Source: Sporopachydermia quercuum
Taxonomy: Eukaryota > Ascomycota > Sporopachydermiomycetes > Sporopachydermiales > Sporopachydermiaceae
NCBI GenBank assembly: GCA_001599295.1
Contig: BCGN01000001.1
Span: 1 to 64,000, forward strand
Length of the DNA: 64,000 nucleotides
Direction: 5' to 3'
This document shows, piece after piece, positions 31,218 through 43,415 of the stretch. Both the position numbers and the translations under genes were made by a program. The notes beneath the pieces were generated by a model. It saw nothing but the letters and a program-made list of their open reading frames with translations. It was not told the origin of the DNA and ran no database searches. How positions within the stretch are numbered: position 1 is the first letter of the stretch; each line of letters begins with the position of its first letter.

Positions 31218-32792
31218 ATGAGAATCAGAAGACCCACAAGTAAAAGGACGTCAACTAAACTGCGTGAAGGGATCAAGAAGAAAGCAGCAGCTCAGAATAG
31301 GAAAAACAAGAAGTTATCAAAAAAGGATCCAACTTGGAAATCAAAGAATAAGAAAGATCCAGGAATTCCAAGTGCTTTTCCATATAAAGATCGAATTCTG
31401 GCTCAGCTAGAAGAAAAGAAACGTTTAGAACTTGAAAAGAGAGAACAAATTAAAGCAGAACGTTTAGCTAAAAGTCAAGCAGCAGGAGAAGAGTTCAACG
31501 GTTTAGACGAAGACGAAGACGAAGACGAAGACGATGGAATGGAAGTCGATGAAAATCCATTGGCTGCTTTATTAGCGTCTGCTGAAGCTGCTGCTAAGGA
31601 ATACAATGGAGACGACAGCGACGAAGAAGGAGAAGAAGATGAAGAAGCTATGGTCGATGACGATGAAGTAGTAGAATATGAATTAGAATTCAGTGATTCT
31701 GAAGATACTCGGGCAGCAAAAGAAAATTCAAGAAAAGCTTTTGATAAAGTGTTCAAAGCTGTCGTTGATAACGCTGATGTTATCCTATACGTTTTAGATG
31801 CCAGAGATCCCGAGGGAACCAGATCAAGAGAAGTTGAACGTCAAGTTTTTGCGAATCCTGACAAGAGACTTATTTTCATATTAAACAAAATAGATTTAGT
31901 ACCTGTTGATGTTATCAAATCATGGGTCTCATATCTGAAAATGTCATTTCCTGTTATTCCAATGACTACTGCTAACACATCATCCTCTTCCCCTTTCAAA
32001 CATCCAAAAGAACTGACGTCTATTGCTACCGCTTCTTGTGTAGTCAGTGCATTGAAGACTTATGCTTCAGCTTCAAACCTAAAGCGGTCTATAGTTGTTG
32101 GTGTTATTGGTTATCCAAACGTTGGAAAGTCTTCAATTATCAATTCAGTGTTAGCAAGGTTTGGTAAAGGCAATAGAGTTTCGTGCCCAGTTGGAGCTCA
32201 AGCTGGTGTTACTACAGCATTAAGAGAAATCAAAGTCGATCAAAAGCTGAAGTTATTAGATTCTCCAGGTATTGTCTTCCCTAATAATGAACCAAAGAAA
32301 GGGAAAGGTGGTAAATCCAAATCAAGATTAGAAGAAGATGCGAGATTACTGTTGTTGAATGCTATTCCTCCAAAACAGATTGATGATCCTTTACCTGCTA
32401 TTAAGTTACTAATCAAACGATTGTCAAATATTGAGAATGCTATGAAAAAGGTGGAAGAACTGTACCAAGTTCCACCCTTACCGAAGGCAAGTTTGGACTC
32501 TTATATGAAGGAGCTTTTGATTCATGTTGCTCGTAAACGAGGAAGATTGGGTAGAGGAGGTATACCTAATTTAGAGTCTGCTGCATTATGTATTCTTACT
32601 GATTGGCGTGATGGTAAGATCATTGGATATGCGTTACCACCCAAAGGTGAAGTTACAACTACAACTGCTACGGCTACCGAAACCGACAGTGGCGTCAATG
32701 TTGTGAAAGGTGGCTCGAATGACCGAGCAATCGTTGTCTCTGAATGGTCAAAAGAGTTTGATTTGGATGGGTTACTCGATGGTCAGTTTTAG
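31218..32792 (+). CDS. NUG1: Nuclear/nucleolar GTPase Nug1, 524 aa
   Basis: This is a circularly permuted GTPase of the YlqF/GNL3 family needed for 60S subunit maturation and export. The N-terminus is very basic (RRPTSKRTSTKLREGIKKK), followed by DPGIPSAFPYKDRIL, the Nug1/GNL3 signature. A coiled, Lys/Glu-rich stretch leads into a long acidic region with a DNA-level GAC-GAA repeat (31510-31531). The G motifs occur in permuted order: G4 LNKIDLV (near 226), G1 GYPNVGKSS (near 299), and G3 LDSPGIV (near 352). The C-terminal half contains PPKQIDDPLPAIKLLIKR and ARKRGRLGRGGIPNLE, as in the family. Length matches S. cerevisiae Nug1 (520 aa). It is followed by PAC2 on the same strand, as in S. cerevisiae. 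Confidence 0.95.
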   Translation: MRIRRPTSKRTSTKLREGIKKKAAAQNRKNKKLSKKDPTWKSKNKKDPGIPSAFPYKDRILAQLEEKKRLELEKREQIKAERLAKSQAAGEEFNGLDEDEDEDEDDGMEVDENPLAALLASAEAAAKEYNGDDSDEEGEEDEEAMVDDDEVVEYELEFSDSEDTRAAKENSRKAFDKVFKAVVDNADVILYVLDARDPEGTRSREVERQVFANPDKRLIFILNKIDLVPVDVIKSWVSYLKMSFPVIPMTTANTSSSSPFKHPKELTSIATASCVVSALKTYASASNLKRSIVVGVIGYPNVGKSSIINSVLARFGKGNRVSCPVGAQAGVTTALREIKVDQKLKLLDSPGIVFPNNEPKKGKGGKSKSRLEEDARLLLLNAIPPKQIDDPLPAIKLLIKRLSNIENAMKKVEELYQVPPLPKASLDSYMKELLIHVARKRGRLGRGGIPNLESAALCILTDWRDGKIIGYALPPKGEVTTTTATATETDSGVNVVKGGSNDRAIVVSEWSKEFDLDGLLDGQF

Positions 32793-33641
32793 TGCTAGTA
32801 TTGGGAGTTATGTACTGTCAGTGAATGAAGTTTATATCAGTGAAGTATAATTCAAGGTACCAGCTGGGAAATTATGCACTTATTTGTTCTTACTGTAGTA
32901 TATACTAAGATTATTAGTCGTATTTTGATTGTTTTGTCTAATTCGTATAGCTGATAAATAACAGGAAGTAAGTGTCCCATAATAGAGGGCGTAACGAAGG
33001 GATACTTACCAATTCGGAAGGGGGGGGAAATAGGTCTCATGATAATTTGCAAGAACTTGAGCATAAATGAAAGACAAAAGAGGGACAAACAAGTGATTAA
33101 CTTAGTATAGAAAACCATTTAAGCTATTTCTGNTTTTTGTTTCACTGTGTGCTATATTGAAAATCTCTTCGTTCATTTCCACAGTTTTCATTTGACTGAA
33201 CATCTAGGCTCCTGAATGTTCCACTTTTCATTTAGTCACATGATTTATTTATTTCCCAAAATCCCTACGACAAGTAATATCAATCTTGATGATTTCATTA
33301 TTCGAACCAAGCTAGGCATGATTCCACTACAGATGCTTAGACTATGTATATCAGAGCCACCATATCTAATAACAAACTCTGAACTCTCAAACCTTCCGAT
33401 CGCTCACCTGCATTAGCTTCAATTGTAGCCAGCTTCATGTCCNATTACAGGTATTATCAATATACAGCACATCAAGGCTCACTTCATCTGTTCGCAATCT
33501 CACATCCAAAACCATTCTTTCTTCTTTATCTGCAACGCTAGAGCCAGATCATTTTTAATTCTAGTATTTCCTGCTCCTCTAAAGCTGTTTTACATACCAA
33601 GGTAACTTTATTTTGCCATAGTACTTTTGCTGGTNATTTTC
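32793..33641. other. NUG1-PAC2 spacer
   Basis: 850 bases between tandem genes. No supported ORF; a G run of nine lies near 33020. Confidence 0.55.
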
Positions 33642-35411
33642 ATGCCTTCTGCCTACTCCTATAGACTAAATGAACGTCTGAGCTTCAATGGTGATCTGTG
33701 TACTGTTAGGTACATTGGCCCAATTGACCCTTGGCCTGGTAAAACAGCGATTGGAGTTGAGTGGAATGATCCTTCAAGAGGTAAAAATGACGGATCTGTG
33801 AATGGAAGACGGTATTTCTACTGTATGAACCGTTCAAGTTTAAGTAACATAGCGAACGCGGGCTCGTTTATCAATGCTGAAAAACTCCCTGATACTAAGA
33901 ATACCTGGTCACGTGCTCTAGAGCAGTACTATGGATTTGATGCTAATGAGAAGATCATACAAGATATTAGCTTGGGACCAAAGCAGTTCGAAAAGGTAGG
34001 ATTTGAGAAAGCACAGAAAAAATTAAGTCAATTCGATGTTTTGCAAAATGTTTCCTTATCCAAGAAACAGTTATCGGGTTATGATGGTGGTGGTNGCACT
34101 AGTAGTAGTAGTATACAATGTCCTAATCTGAGATCATTAGATATATCATATAATCTGTTTGAAACATTAGAAGAAGTTGTTAATCTGACTTCACAGTTTC
34201 CAATTCTTGAGAATTTAGTATTAGACGGCAATAGATTCGATGAGAATGGAAAGGGGAATGAAAATGAAAATGAAAGAAACTGTATTGGTTTCGGCTCCTC
34301 GTCCAGGTCTCCGAAGCCCATTACTACAGTTACTAATTTATCTTTAGCATCAACATTCATATCACCAGCATTGCTGAAANATATCATATACTATTTTCCT
34401 AATGTTCAAGAGCTCAATTTATCATCAAACGGAATTTCAGATGATCTTCTACCATATTTTGTCTCCAGCATGTCTCTATTTCCCTCGTCATCATCATTAT
34501 CCTCCACCAATATATCAACTATAGATCTATCATTTAATCAACTATCGGAACTACCACAATGGTTAAAAAAGTTTCCATCCATTATAAATATCAATTTATT
34601 AGGTAACAAGATATCGCGAATCTCCCAGCAAGGAAAGGAACAGGAAGGAAATGGCTCTTGGGATACGCTACAAGTTCTAGACTTAAGAAGAAATTCCATA
34701 CAATCATGGGTGGTAATAGATGAACTTAGTGAACTATGTTACGGCTTGCACGAACTGAGATTGCTGAATAACTCTTTTGTCAGTAGCACACCTTTAGGAG
34801 ATTATGATACTACTTCTAGTTATAATGGTAATACTACTCTTAGAGATGAAGACTCTTACCTATACATCATACCTAGATGGGGTGGAAGTCTTTCTAAATT
34901 AGATGGAATGTTGATTAAACCAGAAATTAGAAAAGAAGCAGAAATGTTTTATGTATCAAAATTCAAAGAAGGTGTCTTAAAACCAATTAGAAATAGAAAA
35001 AGATGGGTGGAATTATGCCATTTATATGGAGTTGACACTGGTGGTAGTCATGATAGTGAGAGTAGTTGCAAAGGTACTGACGGCACAGATAATCATGGTA
35101 GTGATAGAAAATGTTCCAAGGGAAAGAAAGCTAAGATTGTTACTGTTATATTCAAGTATAAGGATAACAATGTAAATAGAAGAATGTTGGCTTCAACTGA
35201 GGTTGGTAAGTTAAGAAGTCAATGCGCAAGGTTATTCAAATTATCACCTTTAGATTTCGACATGGTTTACTATAGAAATGAGAATAATAGTGATAACAGT
35301 ATTGATTTTATTAATAATAATAATGGGGTGCTACTTGATGACGACAATAGNATAACTGAGTCCATAAGTTTAGGGTCAAATAGTGTTCTGGATGTTGTTT
35401 CAAAGCATTGA
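33642..35411 (+). CDS. PAC2: Tubulin-folding cofactor E (Pac2), 589 aa
   Basis: This cytosolic chaperone helps assemble and dissociate alpha/beta tubulin. Domains appear in the family order. A CAP-Gly domain comes first (residues about 8-50: DLCTVRYIG, then GKTAIGVEWNDPSRGKNDG and RRYF). Leucine-rich repeats follow (CPNLRSLDISYNLFETLEE, LENLVLDGNRF, VQELNLSSNGIS, ISTIDLSFNQLSELP, LQVLDLRRNSI). Next is the LSKLDGMLIKPEIRKEAEMFY boundary motif, and last a ubiquitin-like domain (KIVTVIFKYKDN ... VGKLRSQCARLF). The first true ATG is at 33642; the upstream in-frame TTG is not used. Slightly longer than S. cerevisiae Pac2 (518 aa) because of Ser/Asn-rich insertions. Three single N calls fall inside. 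Confidence 0.93.
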   Translation: MPSAYSYRLNERLSFNGDLCTVRYIGPIDPWPGKTAIGVEWNDPSRGKNDGSVNGRRYFYCMNRSSLSNIANAGSFINAEKLPDTKNTWSRALEQYYGFDANEKIIQDISLGPKQFEKVGFEKAQKKLSQFDVLQNVSLSKKQLSGYDGGGXTSSSSIQCPNLRSLDISYNLFETLEEVVNLTSQFPILENLVLDGNRFDENGKGNENENERNCIGFGSSSRSPKPITTVTNLSLASTFISPALLKXIIYYFPNVQELNLSSNGISDDLLPYFVSSMSLFPSSSSLSSTNISTIDLSFNQLSELPQWLKKFPSIININLLGNKISRISQQGKEQEGNGSWDTLQVLDLRRNSIQSWVVIDELSELCYGLHELRLLNNSFVSSTPLGDYDTTSSYNGNTTLRDEDSYLYIIPRWGGSLSKLDGMLIKPEIRKEAEMFYVSKFKEGVLKPIRNRKRWVELCHLYGVDTGGSHDSESSCKGTDGTDNHGSDRKCSKGKKAKIVTVIFKYKDNNVNRRMLASTEVGKLRSQCARLFKLSPLDFDMVYYRNENNSDNSIDFINNNNGVLLDDDNXITESISLGSNSVLDVVSKH

Positions 35412-35877
35412 ATTATGAGTAAGTTCGGCCAAATAGAAGGGCAATGAGATGTATATTCATATCATGATGAATGATAGTATACTTGGCATTCGATTAAGAA
35501 CATTTTGATACGTAGTAGCCACAGCAATACTTTATTGAATCATTTATTCTATTACTTCATACATACATTTATGTATCTTCGACTAACGACAATGTTAACT
35601 TGAGCAATAAATGCTCGACAGCAAAAAGGAATACACAAGATTAGTATGAACACTTTTTGGTACTCTCAATAGAAACGTACTAATATAAGTATTGGTTACA
35701 ACATAAAACATTAGTGATGCTATGATTCAGGTATACACNTAGTGGAATATTCACGACAGTTAAGGATTCACAATTATACTTATAAGAGCAGCTAAACCTA
35801 CACTCAAATATACTATCACTCAATTAATTATTCATATCATAACATTATTTTCTTANTCTATCCATTAGCACAATAAA
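35412..35877. other. Convergent spacer PAC2 / TMA20
   Basis: 466 bases between two 3' ends, AT-rich, nothing recognised. Confidence 0.6.
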
Positions 35878-37620
35878 TTATGGAGTGAAATTCCATAAAC
35901 CATCACCTAAATAGCAATAAACTTCAACGCCTATTCCTTTATTAACCGATTTGATATCTTCAGTACTCATAAGTAACTTCCCAACTGCTAAAGCATTTTC
36001 TTTGCCTTGAGCATTGATTATAACAATATCTCCTTGTTTGAAACCTGGTGCTTCCGGTAATTCAGCTCCTGGAGATGTTAAACCAGGACACATAATACTT
36101 GCACCAGAGAGAATAAATTTAATTGCACCACGATCTACTTGAACTTTAGGGAACAATTCAGGATCTAATATACTGTTAGTTGATTCATTATTAGAAAAGA
36201 AACGTGGAAAGCATAAGTGATAGTTGCANATAGAGCTACTAAGGTGAATAGTTGATAGTAGCCAAAAACCAGTAGTTAACAGGAACAACAATAGTATAAT
36301 ACTATTGAACATTGATCGTTCCCCCAATTAAAGCATTAATCTTAATTGGTAGTTATGAATCAAGGCTATCTTGTTTTTGAGCAGATATATTGAACTTGAT
36401 AGAATTTATACGTCATTATATAACGCAAAGGGAATATAGCGATAGAAACAAATAGAAAACAACAGTCGATCTATTCATCGATTTCGTCTCTTTCAATCTA
36501 TATGCCATATGCTCAAGCAATCATTTGTTATATCATTTTGCATCATTGGTAAGAGTATATTCGACTACTTATATTTGATCCTTTCAGTTGGTAACAGAAA
36601 AATCACAGTGCGAATACTCAAAAGAAAGATAATAGCTATAATTAGCTACAACAACCCGGGAATCAAGTTCCATAAGATCAGGAAATCTGATTTCAGCTCA
36701 AAAGAAACTAATCAAACCTCTGACGGTTTCCAAATGGTCCCTTGCCTTTGTCTCTTTCTTATCATCGTATAGCATTCATCACATACACCACTGTAAGCAA
36801 TTGCCAAATTAACATACATTTATGAACAATTTTTAGACCAGGATATAATTCTTCGTCGAATTTTTGAAATGCAATTACTTCGTCTTCAATCATATAAACT
36901 GAGATTTTATCTTCACTATTAGCAATTGATTTGTTAGTATTTGACATGAGAACTGATAATAAACGATCAATTGCTAAGTAACAGGCAATTGAGTTCACCT
37001 GAATAAATTACACTTCATTTTATTCCATTAAATCACCTACCATTTTAATAAAGTAAGCGAACTCTTCTTGGGAATAATATCATCAATAACAGGTGCAAGC
37101 TTTGGGAATTGTTCAACTAATTTTGTTTTTATATGCCTTTGAACTGATGATTTAGTATTTGTTCTTGTATGAACATCATCTTTAGAGAATCTGCGCGAAA
37201 AGGGTGATGATGTTAGTAAGAATGATACTAAAAAGAAAAAATAATTTTAGTTATTAGTTAGTTGATAAAGGATATGATCTGATATGCGTTGATAGTTTAT
37301 TGTTCGGAACATCTAGTTTGCTAAATGAATAGGTATATTATAACTCGAAATCCTCCAGGGTTCATACAAACAGCAAAATAATCATCTCTATCATAACTCG
37401 ACCATCAGATGATACCGTCAGTGCCAGATAACAAGCTGGTATATGAATCAGCCTATATTTCTTGATTCATTTCCATTCACATCATAACAAAATAGTAGCA
37501 AAATGTATCATTTCATTCAACCATTCATCATTGGCATATCTCTATCATCTTCCATATTATATTCCACTACTTGAACCAATGATGAACACCAACAATTGGA
37601 AATACTTGCTTTTTAAACAT
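35878..37620 (-). CDS. TMA20: Ribosome recycling factor Tma20 (MCT-1), 4 exons, 181 aa
   Basis: Exons are 37620..37610, 37190..37041, 36915..36818 and 36164..35878. Introns are 419, 125 and 653 bases, with donors GCAAGT, GTAGGT and GTATGT and branch points TACTAAC, TACTAAC and AACTAAC. The spliced product starts [19 protein letters not shown], contains [19 protein letters not shown] and [20 protein letters not shown], and ends in a PUA domain ([16 protein letters not shown] to [11 protein letters not shown]). It is 181 residues, the length I recall for S. cerevisiae Tma20. With Tma22 it removes deacylated tRNA from 40S subunits after termination. The first intron uses a GC donor; the in-frame junction and the MFKKF start support it. 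The gene follows PAC2 tail to tail, as in S. cerevisiae. Confidence 0.93.
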
Positions 37621-39784
37621 CTTGAAACTAATTGTATCTCTTCTTGTTGATTCTGTGAGTCAACTGTCGCGTACCAGAAATTGGTTAACTAATAAAATAA
37701 TAAAGGAGAGTTCCTGATAATATTATCCAGATGGTACCAATGACACTTGTGAGTACGTATGCTTATACTATACTGGGGGAATGTAAGGTATTAATCAGCT
37801 AACAACTGTATACAAAGAAACAACAATAGGGACTAATGGTCAAATAAACAGGTATCAGAAGAACAACAATCAGTTTAATTGAAACCAGACAGAACAAGGT
37901 ATAGAATAAAACATGTTTTGATTATGACAGAAATAGGGTGAACTCAAAAATGAGAATCAAAAGGAAAGAATGAAAAAATTAGATGCGATGTATGGGGAAT
38001 AAAGTTGCAGCTTGCATGTATTAATATGGAAGATATATGCAAGAGGAAGCGTTTGGGAATGTTAAATGAATGAAGAAGTAATTTCTGTGGAATAAGATCG
38101 GGTTTATATTTGTAGAATAGGAACAAAAATAGTCAAATTAAAGAAATAAAAAGAGGAAATTAGCTATTGTGAAATTATATATAAAATGCTTGTTTTAAGG
38201 TCGTCAAGCTATGAAGTTGGGTGAACAATAGCAATAATATGCATGGGCGATGTATCATTTATGTACAAAGATGCATGATATGGTTTTTTAAATGGGCTCT
38301 CCCAATGTTTTCTTCCATCATTAAATTAAACAGGTATAAGTTGAAAATAGTTCCAATAAACAACAAGACATCATTTGAAGAGTTCAAAGTTAGATTCCAA
38401 TGCAATGCCGATTGAAGGTCTTCGAATAGTACTCAACTGATACTGCAGCTCTGTTCCTAGGATATGTTTGAAGAGTGTTACTTCTACGGTTTTACCAACT
38501 AGCANAATGATTCAAATAACTGGATAAATGATCATAAACGATAACAGAAACCAACGTCTTCAAATTAGCCAATTGTCAAATTAGTATAATTAGTACAAAA
38601 AGAGAATATAATAACTAAAAAATACGCTGTGGAACGTAACAACATCCGACATCCGTATTCTGCTAATGATTTTCTTCTTCCTCACAATGCTCTAGTTGCA
38701 TGATTACCTACCAGCTAACACTGAACATTCGTTCTGTGTACCTATTGATAATCTTATCTAACACTACCAAATCGAGTATTTCCGTCATCTTTCAAAACCA
38801 ACCGTGACCTCACGATTAACCTCTGAAAAGTAACAATGAATAGAATGATAGTTTCCAAAAATTCCTTTTGCACTGATCCAATCAAAGACCAAATCAATAC
38901 AAAAGAGCGGTCGTGGTTAAAGTTTTCAACCAGCAAATACACAATCTCGGACGAATCCTCACTGATATGCGTAAAACCCGTGCATAAGGATAAAGAAAGG
39001 AAAGAAGGAAAAAAAAGGGAACTCTGAAAACTAAGATGTGCAAGTAAGAAGAAAAAAACCGATTTAAAAAAATGGGCGACTTTCCCATTTATATAGGAGA
39101 ATTTCAAGGGGCATTCTGGAGATGAGAATGAGAAATATAGGTAACCGGGGGTATGCAGGAGACTGAAGGGAGACAACAAATAAGAGAACAGCAAGGAAAG
39201 CAACGCAAAAGTAGAACAAATAGCTATATTTAAAATGATTGAGTTAACTTATAGTAGTGAAAAGTAAGAAGTAGCGGAATTGGTGTGAGTATTCAATCAA
39301 TTATATATAAAATAGTAGTTAGTCAATTTGGTGGGCGAAGTCAATTGTCAGAGGGGGATACTGAAGAGATATCAATATCGGAAATCATAATAAAAGCGGA
39401 TCTGAGAATGTAAAACGTTTCCGACATGTTGCTTTTAGTAAAACTCAGTTATCGGATCCGATTCTACTTCGGATGCAAATTCGGAAGCACATTCCAATAA
39501 CCTACTCATAAGAAAAAAAGAAAAAAAAAATTAAGAACAATGAAAACAAAGTAAAACATAAAGCAGAAAATGGTATTCCATTATTTNACTATGGAGAACC
39601 AAAGTCAANGAACTAAACCATCACCTATGTTCCTGTTATCATCTCCGTTATCAAACTTCTACACATTACTACCATATCCATCAAACATTGTATTACCAAT
39701 AAACCAAAAATACTCGTTTTCTAATCTATATACATTATAAAATCAATATTAATATCATTATCTCGATTTCTCGGAAAAGAACAT
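37621..39784. other. Spacer between TMA20 and MPH1
   Basis: 2.16 kb without a supported gene, upstream of TMA20 and downstream of MPH1. The longest open frame (38754-39203, minus, 149 codons) has no ATG. The last 400 bases contain several CGGA/TCCG words, like the coding part of MPH1. No RNA gene recognised. Confidence 0.5.
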
Positions 39785-42685
39785 TCAAACGGGATCTCCT
39801 TTTATCATTTGAGACACCTGTAATAAAGCCTTAGAGTTTCTTAATGTCCCCGTGACACTAACAATTCTTTTCACTTGTTTCGAATGGNCAACTAAGAAGC
39901 TGCTTTTAAGGCCCAAGCCGGTATTTGGAAGGTTTACATTAACGCTTCTTCGGGTAAACCCCGACTGAAATATCCGGGGGTCGGGTTCAACATAAAGTTT
40001 ATGAAACTGTTCTTCTTGAGCCGGCGATAAAAAACCGGAAGTGCCTTCGAACTCTGGGGCGAAATCAAACTTATTTTCTCTATTCAATTCTGGGTGACTC
40101 GGAACTTTACAATAGTCCCGACTTCTTCGGCTGGCATCCGATCCGTCTTCATCACTGGAAATTTCTAGCAGTTCATCGGCAAGTGAACTAGAGCGAATGT
40201 TTCTACCACAGCTAGAATTCAAAACAACTTCGGAAGTTATCTTGGAAACGATCTCGCCATCAATATCATCATCCGAAATCGAAAGTTCTCTGCCAGCTCG
40301 TTTTGTCCTCTTGAATATCCGAGGGTCAGAATGATTACCAATCCGATTATCTCCGTCTGATTTCTTATTGCCCCCTACTTCTTCGGAAAAACTCCGTTCG
40401 TTTTCGATTTCCTCCGACATCGGAATTATTTCCCCTTTGAGAAGTCTGGAAGCTTTGAAAAATCCCAATTTGGCATTAGTGGGTGTGAAAAACTCTTTTT
40501 GTGGCTTACTGTGTTTACCCTTCCTATGGTTCTTCATTACTTTCTGTTTCAACTTTTCACTTGTTCGATCAATGATTTCATCTACGCTAACATCCACCAA
40601 ACTTTGATTTTCTTCTGGTGGTACAATCTCTTCTTTCAGACAATCCGGTCTAAAATTTCCCGGAATTATCCGGTCCGATGGTACATAGCTAAACTTTGTT
40701 TTATCAGTGATTTGCTTTTGAATGTACCGATAGTTGTCCAATGCTTTTTCAAACTTACTCTCTTCCGATCCAGATAAAAATACAATAATTCTTCCGTCTC
40801 TTTTCCGGCCAGTTCGACCCATTCGCTGTAGATTTCGGATGGGACTTGCATTTGAGTCATAGCATATGATTAAATCAACTTCCCCGATATCTAGACCTTC
40901 TTCTCCGACAGAAGTGGCTACTAGAACGTTAAAAGTCCCATCCTTGAATTTAGTGATTACGTCATGCTGACCTTTTTGTGTCATTCCGAATTCCGCAGCC
41001 GATTCCGAAGTCGATGTTCCGATACTTACCGTGGAAGAAGCCGACGTGGTTCTTCTCCGATGTCCATCCGATGATCCTTGCTGTTCTTCCTCCTCATCCG
41101 CTTCCTCAACTTCAAACTCAAATTCTTCTTCCGACTCCTGGACACTTTTTCCCCGAGATCTTTTCCTCTTCGGCTTCTCACCAACCTTATTCTTTTTACT
41201 TTTCTTCCCGGTTTTACCCGTTTTCTGGCTTCGGCTTGACTGTCCTATGAAAATATGCGGTCGGATCGTCGGTGACATCATCTCCAATACGCGGACAATC
41301 TCTAAAGCCGATTCTCGGTACGAAGAAAACACAATAACCCTAGAGTCTTTCGAAGAGCCGGTGAAAAATATGACCAATTCATCTAACATATGTGATAGCT
41401 TAGTATGACCCATGTAACTGTCATTAGCTAATAAGTCTTCACATAATGTTATACATTCCGACATTGACTCGCATCCGAAATATTCTAAAAGTAATTTAGA
41501 TTTAGTCTTACCGTTTTTAACTATGTAATAGTCCGGAGATATGAATTTATAGAAAGGTCGAATACCATGTGATATTAGTAAAGCCATAGCATGACCCGCT
41601 CTAGCTAAAATCTTCATAGTGTTTATGACCTTGTATTTAACGCCGGCAGAAGCCTTATATCCGGCAGGAGAACCGAGGTATTTCTGCAGAGCGGAAACGG
41701 CAGCAAACTGGTTAATATACTGGGGATTTGTTAAATGAAATACTGACAGTTTCTTCATATCAGATAGTAACGGGGTCAAAGTTTCGGCAAAAAGATTCCG
41801 AATTGTCTCGATATCGGATGACAACGGAACTTTTATTCGATCAATGGTCCGTCTGTTAGTATACTTCCGAATATCCATAGACTCTTCGGTACGGATCTCA
41901 ATGNTAGATATACCTAAACTATCAATCTCAGCTTGTACCCCTTCAATGGAATTTGATGGGGTTGCCGTTAAAGCAAGAACTCGGAATGATGAATGAACCT
42001 GCCGTATTTTCTCAACAATTTTGACATATGCGTAATTTCCCGATGCTCTGTGTGCTTCATCTACTACCAATAAGCAAACAGATCTCGGATCAAGCAATCC
42101 TCGGCTCAAATCGTTTTCCACTGTCTGGGGAGTAGCAAAAATGACCCTCCGAGATTCCCAAGCCTCTTGCCGCAGCCGAGCTTGAACTGTACCCATTAAA
42201 ATCGCAGTATCATAGTATGGAATTCCACTAAGTGTAAGACAAGCTTTAATCTGCTGTGAAACTAATGGACGTGTTGGAGCCATGAAGATGATTTTAGATG
42301 TTTGGAACCATCGGTAGTAATTGAGCATTACAACCGCAGCAATGAAGGTTTTACCGAGACCAGTCGGAAGAGCGCATAACACGTTCGAAAACAGAGCTCT
42401 GTGAACAATGTTGAACTGGTACTCTCGGAACGGAACATTTGTCGGATATATGTAAGTTTGAAGTTCATCTTCTACTAGGATGTGATGAGTTGGAGGGAAG
42501 ACAGCGGAAGCTCCGAGCTGTAGAGAATGGACTAAAGTTCGGTTGNCTTGCAAGTTTAAATTTTGATTTGTTATGGGATTTGAAATTGAGCTCGAGGCAG
42601 AGTTCGGAAGAGAGGCCCCATTTTGTTCTGTTAGTTCTGATAGATCGTCATCTAGATCTGATTCACCATAAGAGGTGTCTGACAT
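39785..42685 (-). CDS. MPH1: ATP-dependent DNA helicase Mph1 (FANCM type), 966 aa
   Basis: This 3'-5' SF2 helicase dissociates D-loops and remodels forks. The N-terminal signature is [19 protein letters not shown]. Motif I is [13 protein letters not shown] (near 107-119), motif Ia is [11 protein letters not shown], motif II is VVDEAHRA (near 190), and motif III is LTATPSNS. After the large helical insert typical of Mph1/Hef (to about residue 430) come motif IV ([16 protein letters not shown]), motif V ([19 protein letters not shown]) and motif VI ([15 protein letters not shown]). A Lys/Glu-rich low-complexity insert near 490-540 splits the second RecA domain. The C-terminal 300 residues are disordered. 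Length is close to S. cerevisiae Mph1 (993 aa). It sits between TMA20 and SEC3, which are neighbours in S. cerevisiae, so it has been inserted here or lost from that position elsewhere. Confidence 0.93.
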   Translation of the reverse strand: MSDTSYGESDLDDDLSELTEQNGASLPNSASSSISNPITNQNLNLQXNRTLVHSLQLGASAVFPPTHHILVEDELQTYIYPTNVPFREYQFNIVHRALFSNVLCALPTGLGKTFIAAVVMLNYYRWFQTSKIIFMAPTRPLVSQQIKACLTLSGIPYYDTAILMGTVQARLRQEAWESRRVIFATPQTVENDLSRGLLDPRSVCLLVVDEAHRASGNYAYVKIVEKIRQVHSSFRVLALTATPSNSIEGVQAEIDSLGISXIEIRTEESMDIRKYTNRRTIDRIKVPLSSDIETIRNLFAETLTPLLSDMKKLSVFHLTNPQYINQFAAVSALQKYLGSPAGYKASAGVKYKVINTMKILARAGHAMALLISHGIRPFYKFISPDYYIVKNGKTKSKLLLEYFGCESMSECITLCEDLLANDSYMGHTKLSHMLDELVIFFTGSSKDSRVIVFSSYRESALEIVRVLEMMSPTIRPHIFIGQSSRSQKTGKTGKKSKKNKVGEKPKRKRSRGKSVQESEEEFEFEVEEADEEEEQQGSSDGHRRRTTSASSTVSIGTSTSESAAEFGMTQKGQHDVITKFKDGTFNVLVATSVGEEGLDIGEVDLIICYDSNASPIRNLQRMGRTGRKRDGRIIVFLSGSEESKFEKALDNYRYIQKQITDKTKFSYVPSDRIIPGNFRPDCLKEEIVPPEENQSLVDVSVDEIIDRTSEKLKQKVMKNHRKGKHSKPQKEFFTPTNAKLGFFKASRLLKGEIIPMSEEIENERSFSEEVGGNKKSDGDNRIGNHSDPRIFKRTKRAGRELSISDDDIDGEIVSKITSEVVLNSSCGRNIRSSSLADELLEISSDEDGSDASRRSRDYCKVPSHPELNRENKFDFAPEFEGTSGFLSPAQEEQFHKLYVEPDPRIFQSGFTRRSVNVNLPNTGLGLKSSFLVXHSKQVKRIVSVTGTLRNSKALLQVSQMIKGDPV

Positions 42686-43415
42686 GGTTAATCAGAATGG
42701 AACCCTTGGAAAAGTAAGGATAGCATATGGAATAGTTTTAGATAATAAGGTTCCCGGATTTAGGATTCATTGCGATTCTTACGTAAAAAATGAGATTGAT
42801 GNACCGGAAAGGGGAAGGAACGCGGAATCAATTTTGTACGAGTTCTCTTCCGTGATTAGAAGTTCTGTCCTAAGACAGGCGTTATAATGAAGGGAAACTA
42901 AAGTTTGAAACTTGCTGCAGGTATCATACATATCCGAAATAAGGTTTGTTGAAGTGAGATTAGTCTTTATAGGAATAACTTTCAATTTGTTCGCTCGAAA
43001 CCTAGATTTAGTTACAGCAGTTTGTGTTTAAATATGNAATACCTATTTTTGCTTCAAGTAAATATAAAATTATCTATAAAACTCTTTCATAGTTTCTTCA
43101 CAGTTTCTTCACAGTAGGTATGGTAGAAACAATAGGGTTAAACAAGTAGCATGATATTGCATAATAATGCATATATAAATGTATTCTCCAATTCTTTAAC
43201 TTTAGAAGCTATATTCTCCACTGTTATATTCTTTCAGCCATCTGATATATAATATTCTAAAGTACAATTTATATCGATTTTATATAAAATAGGTTAATCA
43301 AAGTACATAATTCTTTGCAACTAATGTTTTGTAAATTTATAGTTCCCGACAATCCCAAAGGATGACGATTTATAGTATATTCACACTTTATGGCAATACA
43401 TTATCAATCGACTAT
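42686..43415. other. Spacer SEC3 3' end / MPH1 promoter
   Basis: 730 bases; TTTCTTCACAG occurs twice in tandem at about 43092-43113. No ORF or RNA gene supported. Confidence 0.5.

Noticed and set aside
37734-37810. ATG...GTGAGT donor followed by a GCTAAC, resembling a small split gene
   Set aside because: No acceptor at a sensible distance leads into an open frame.
38754-39203. 149-codon minus-strand open frame between TMA20 and MPH1
   Set aside because: It begins at TTG, contains no internal ATG, is a Ser/Phe/Leu-rich low-complexity translation and shows no family resemblance.
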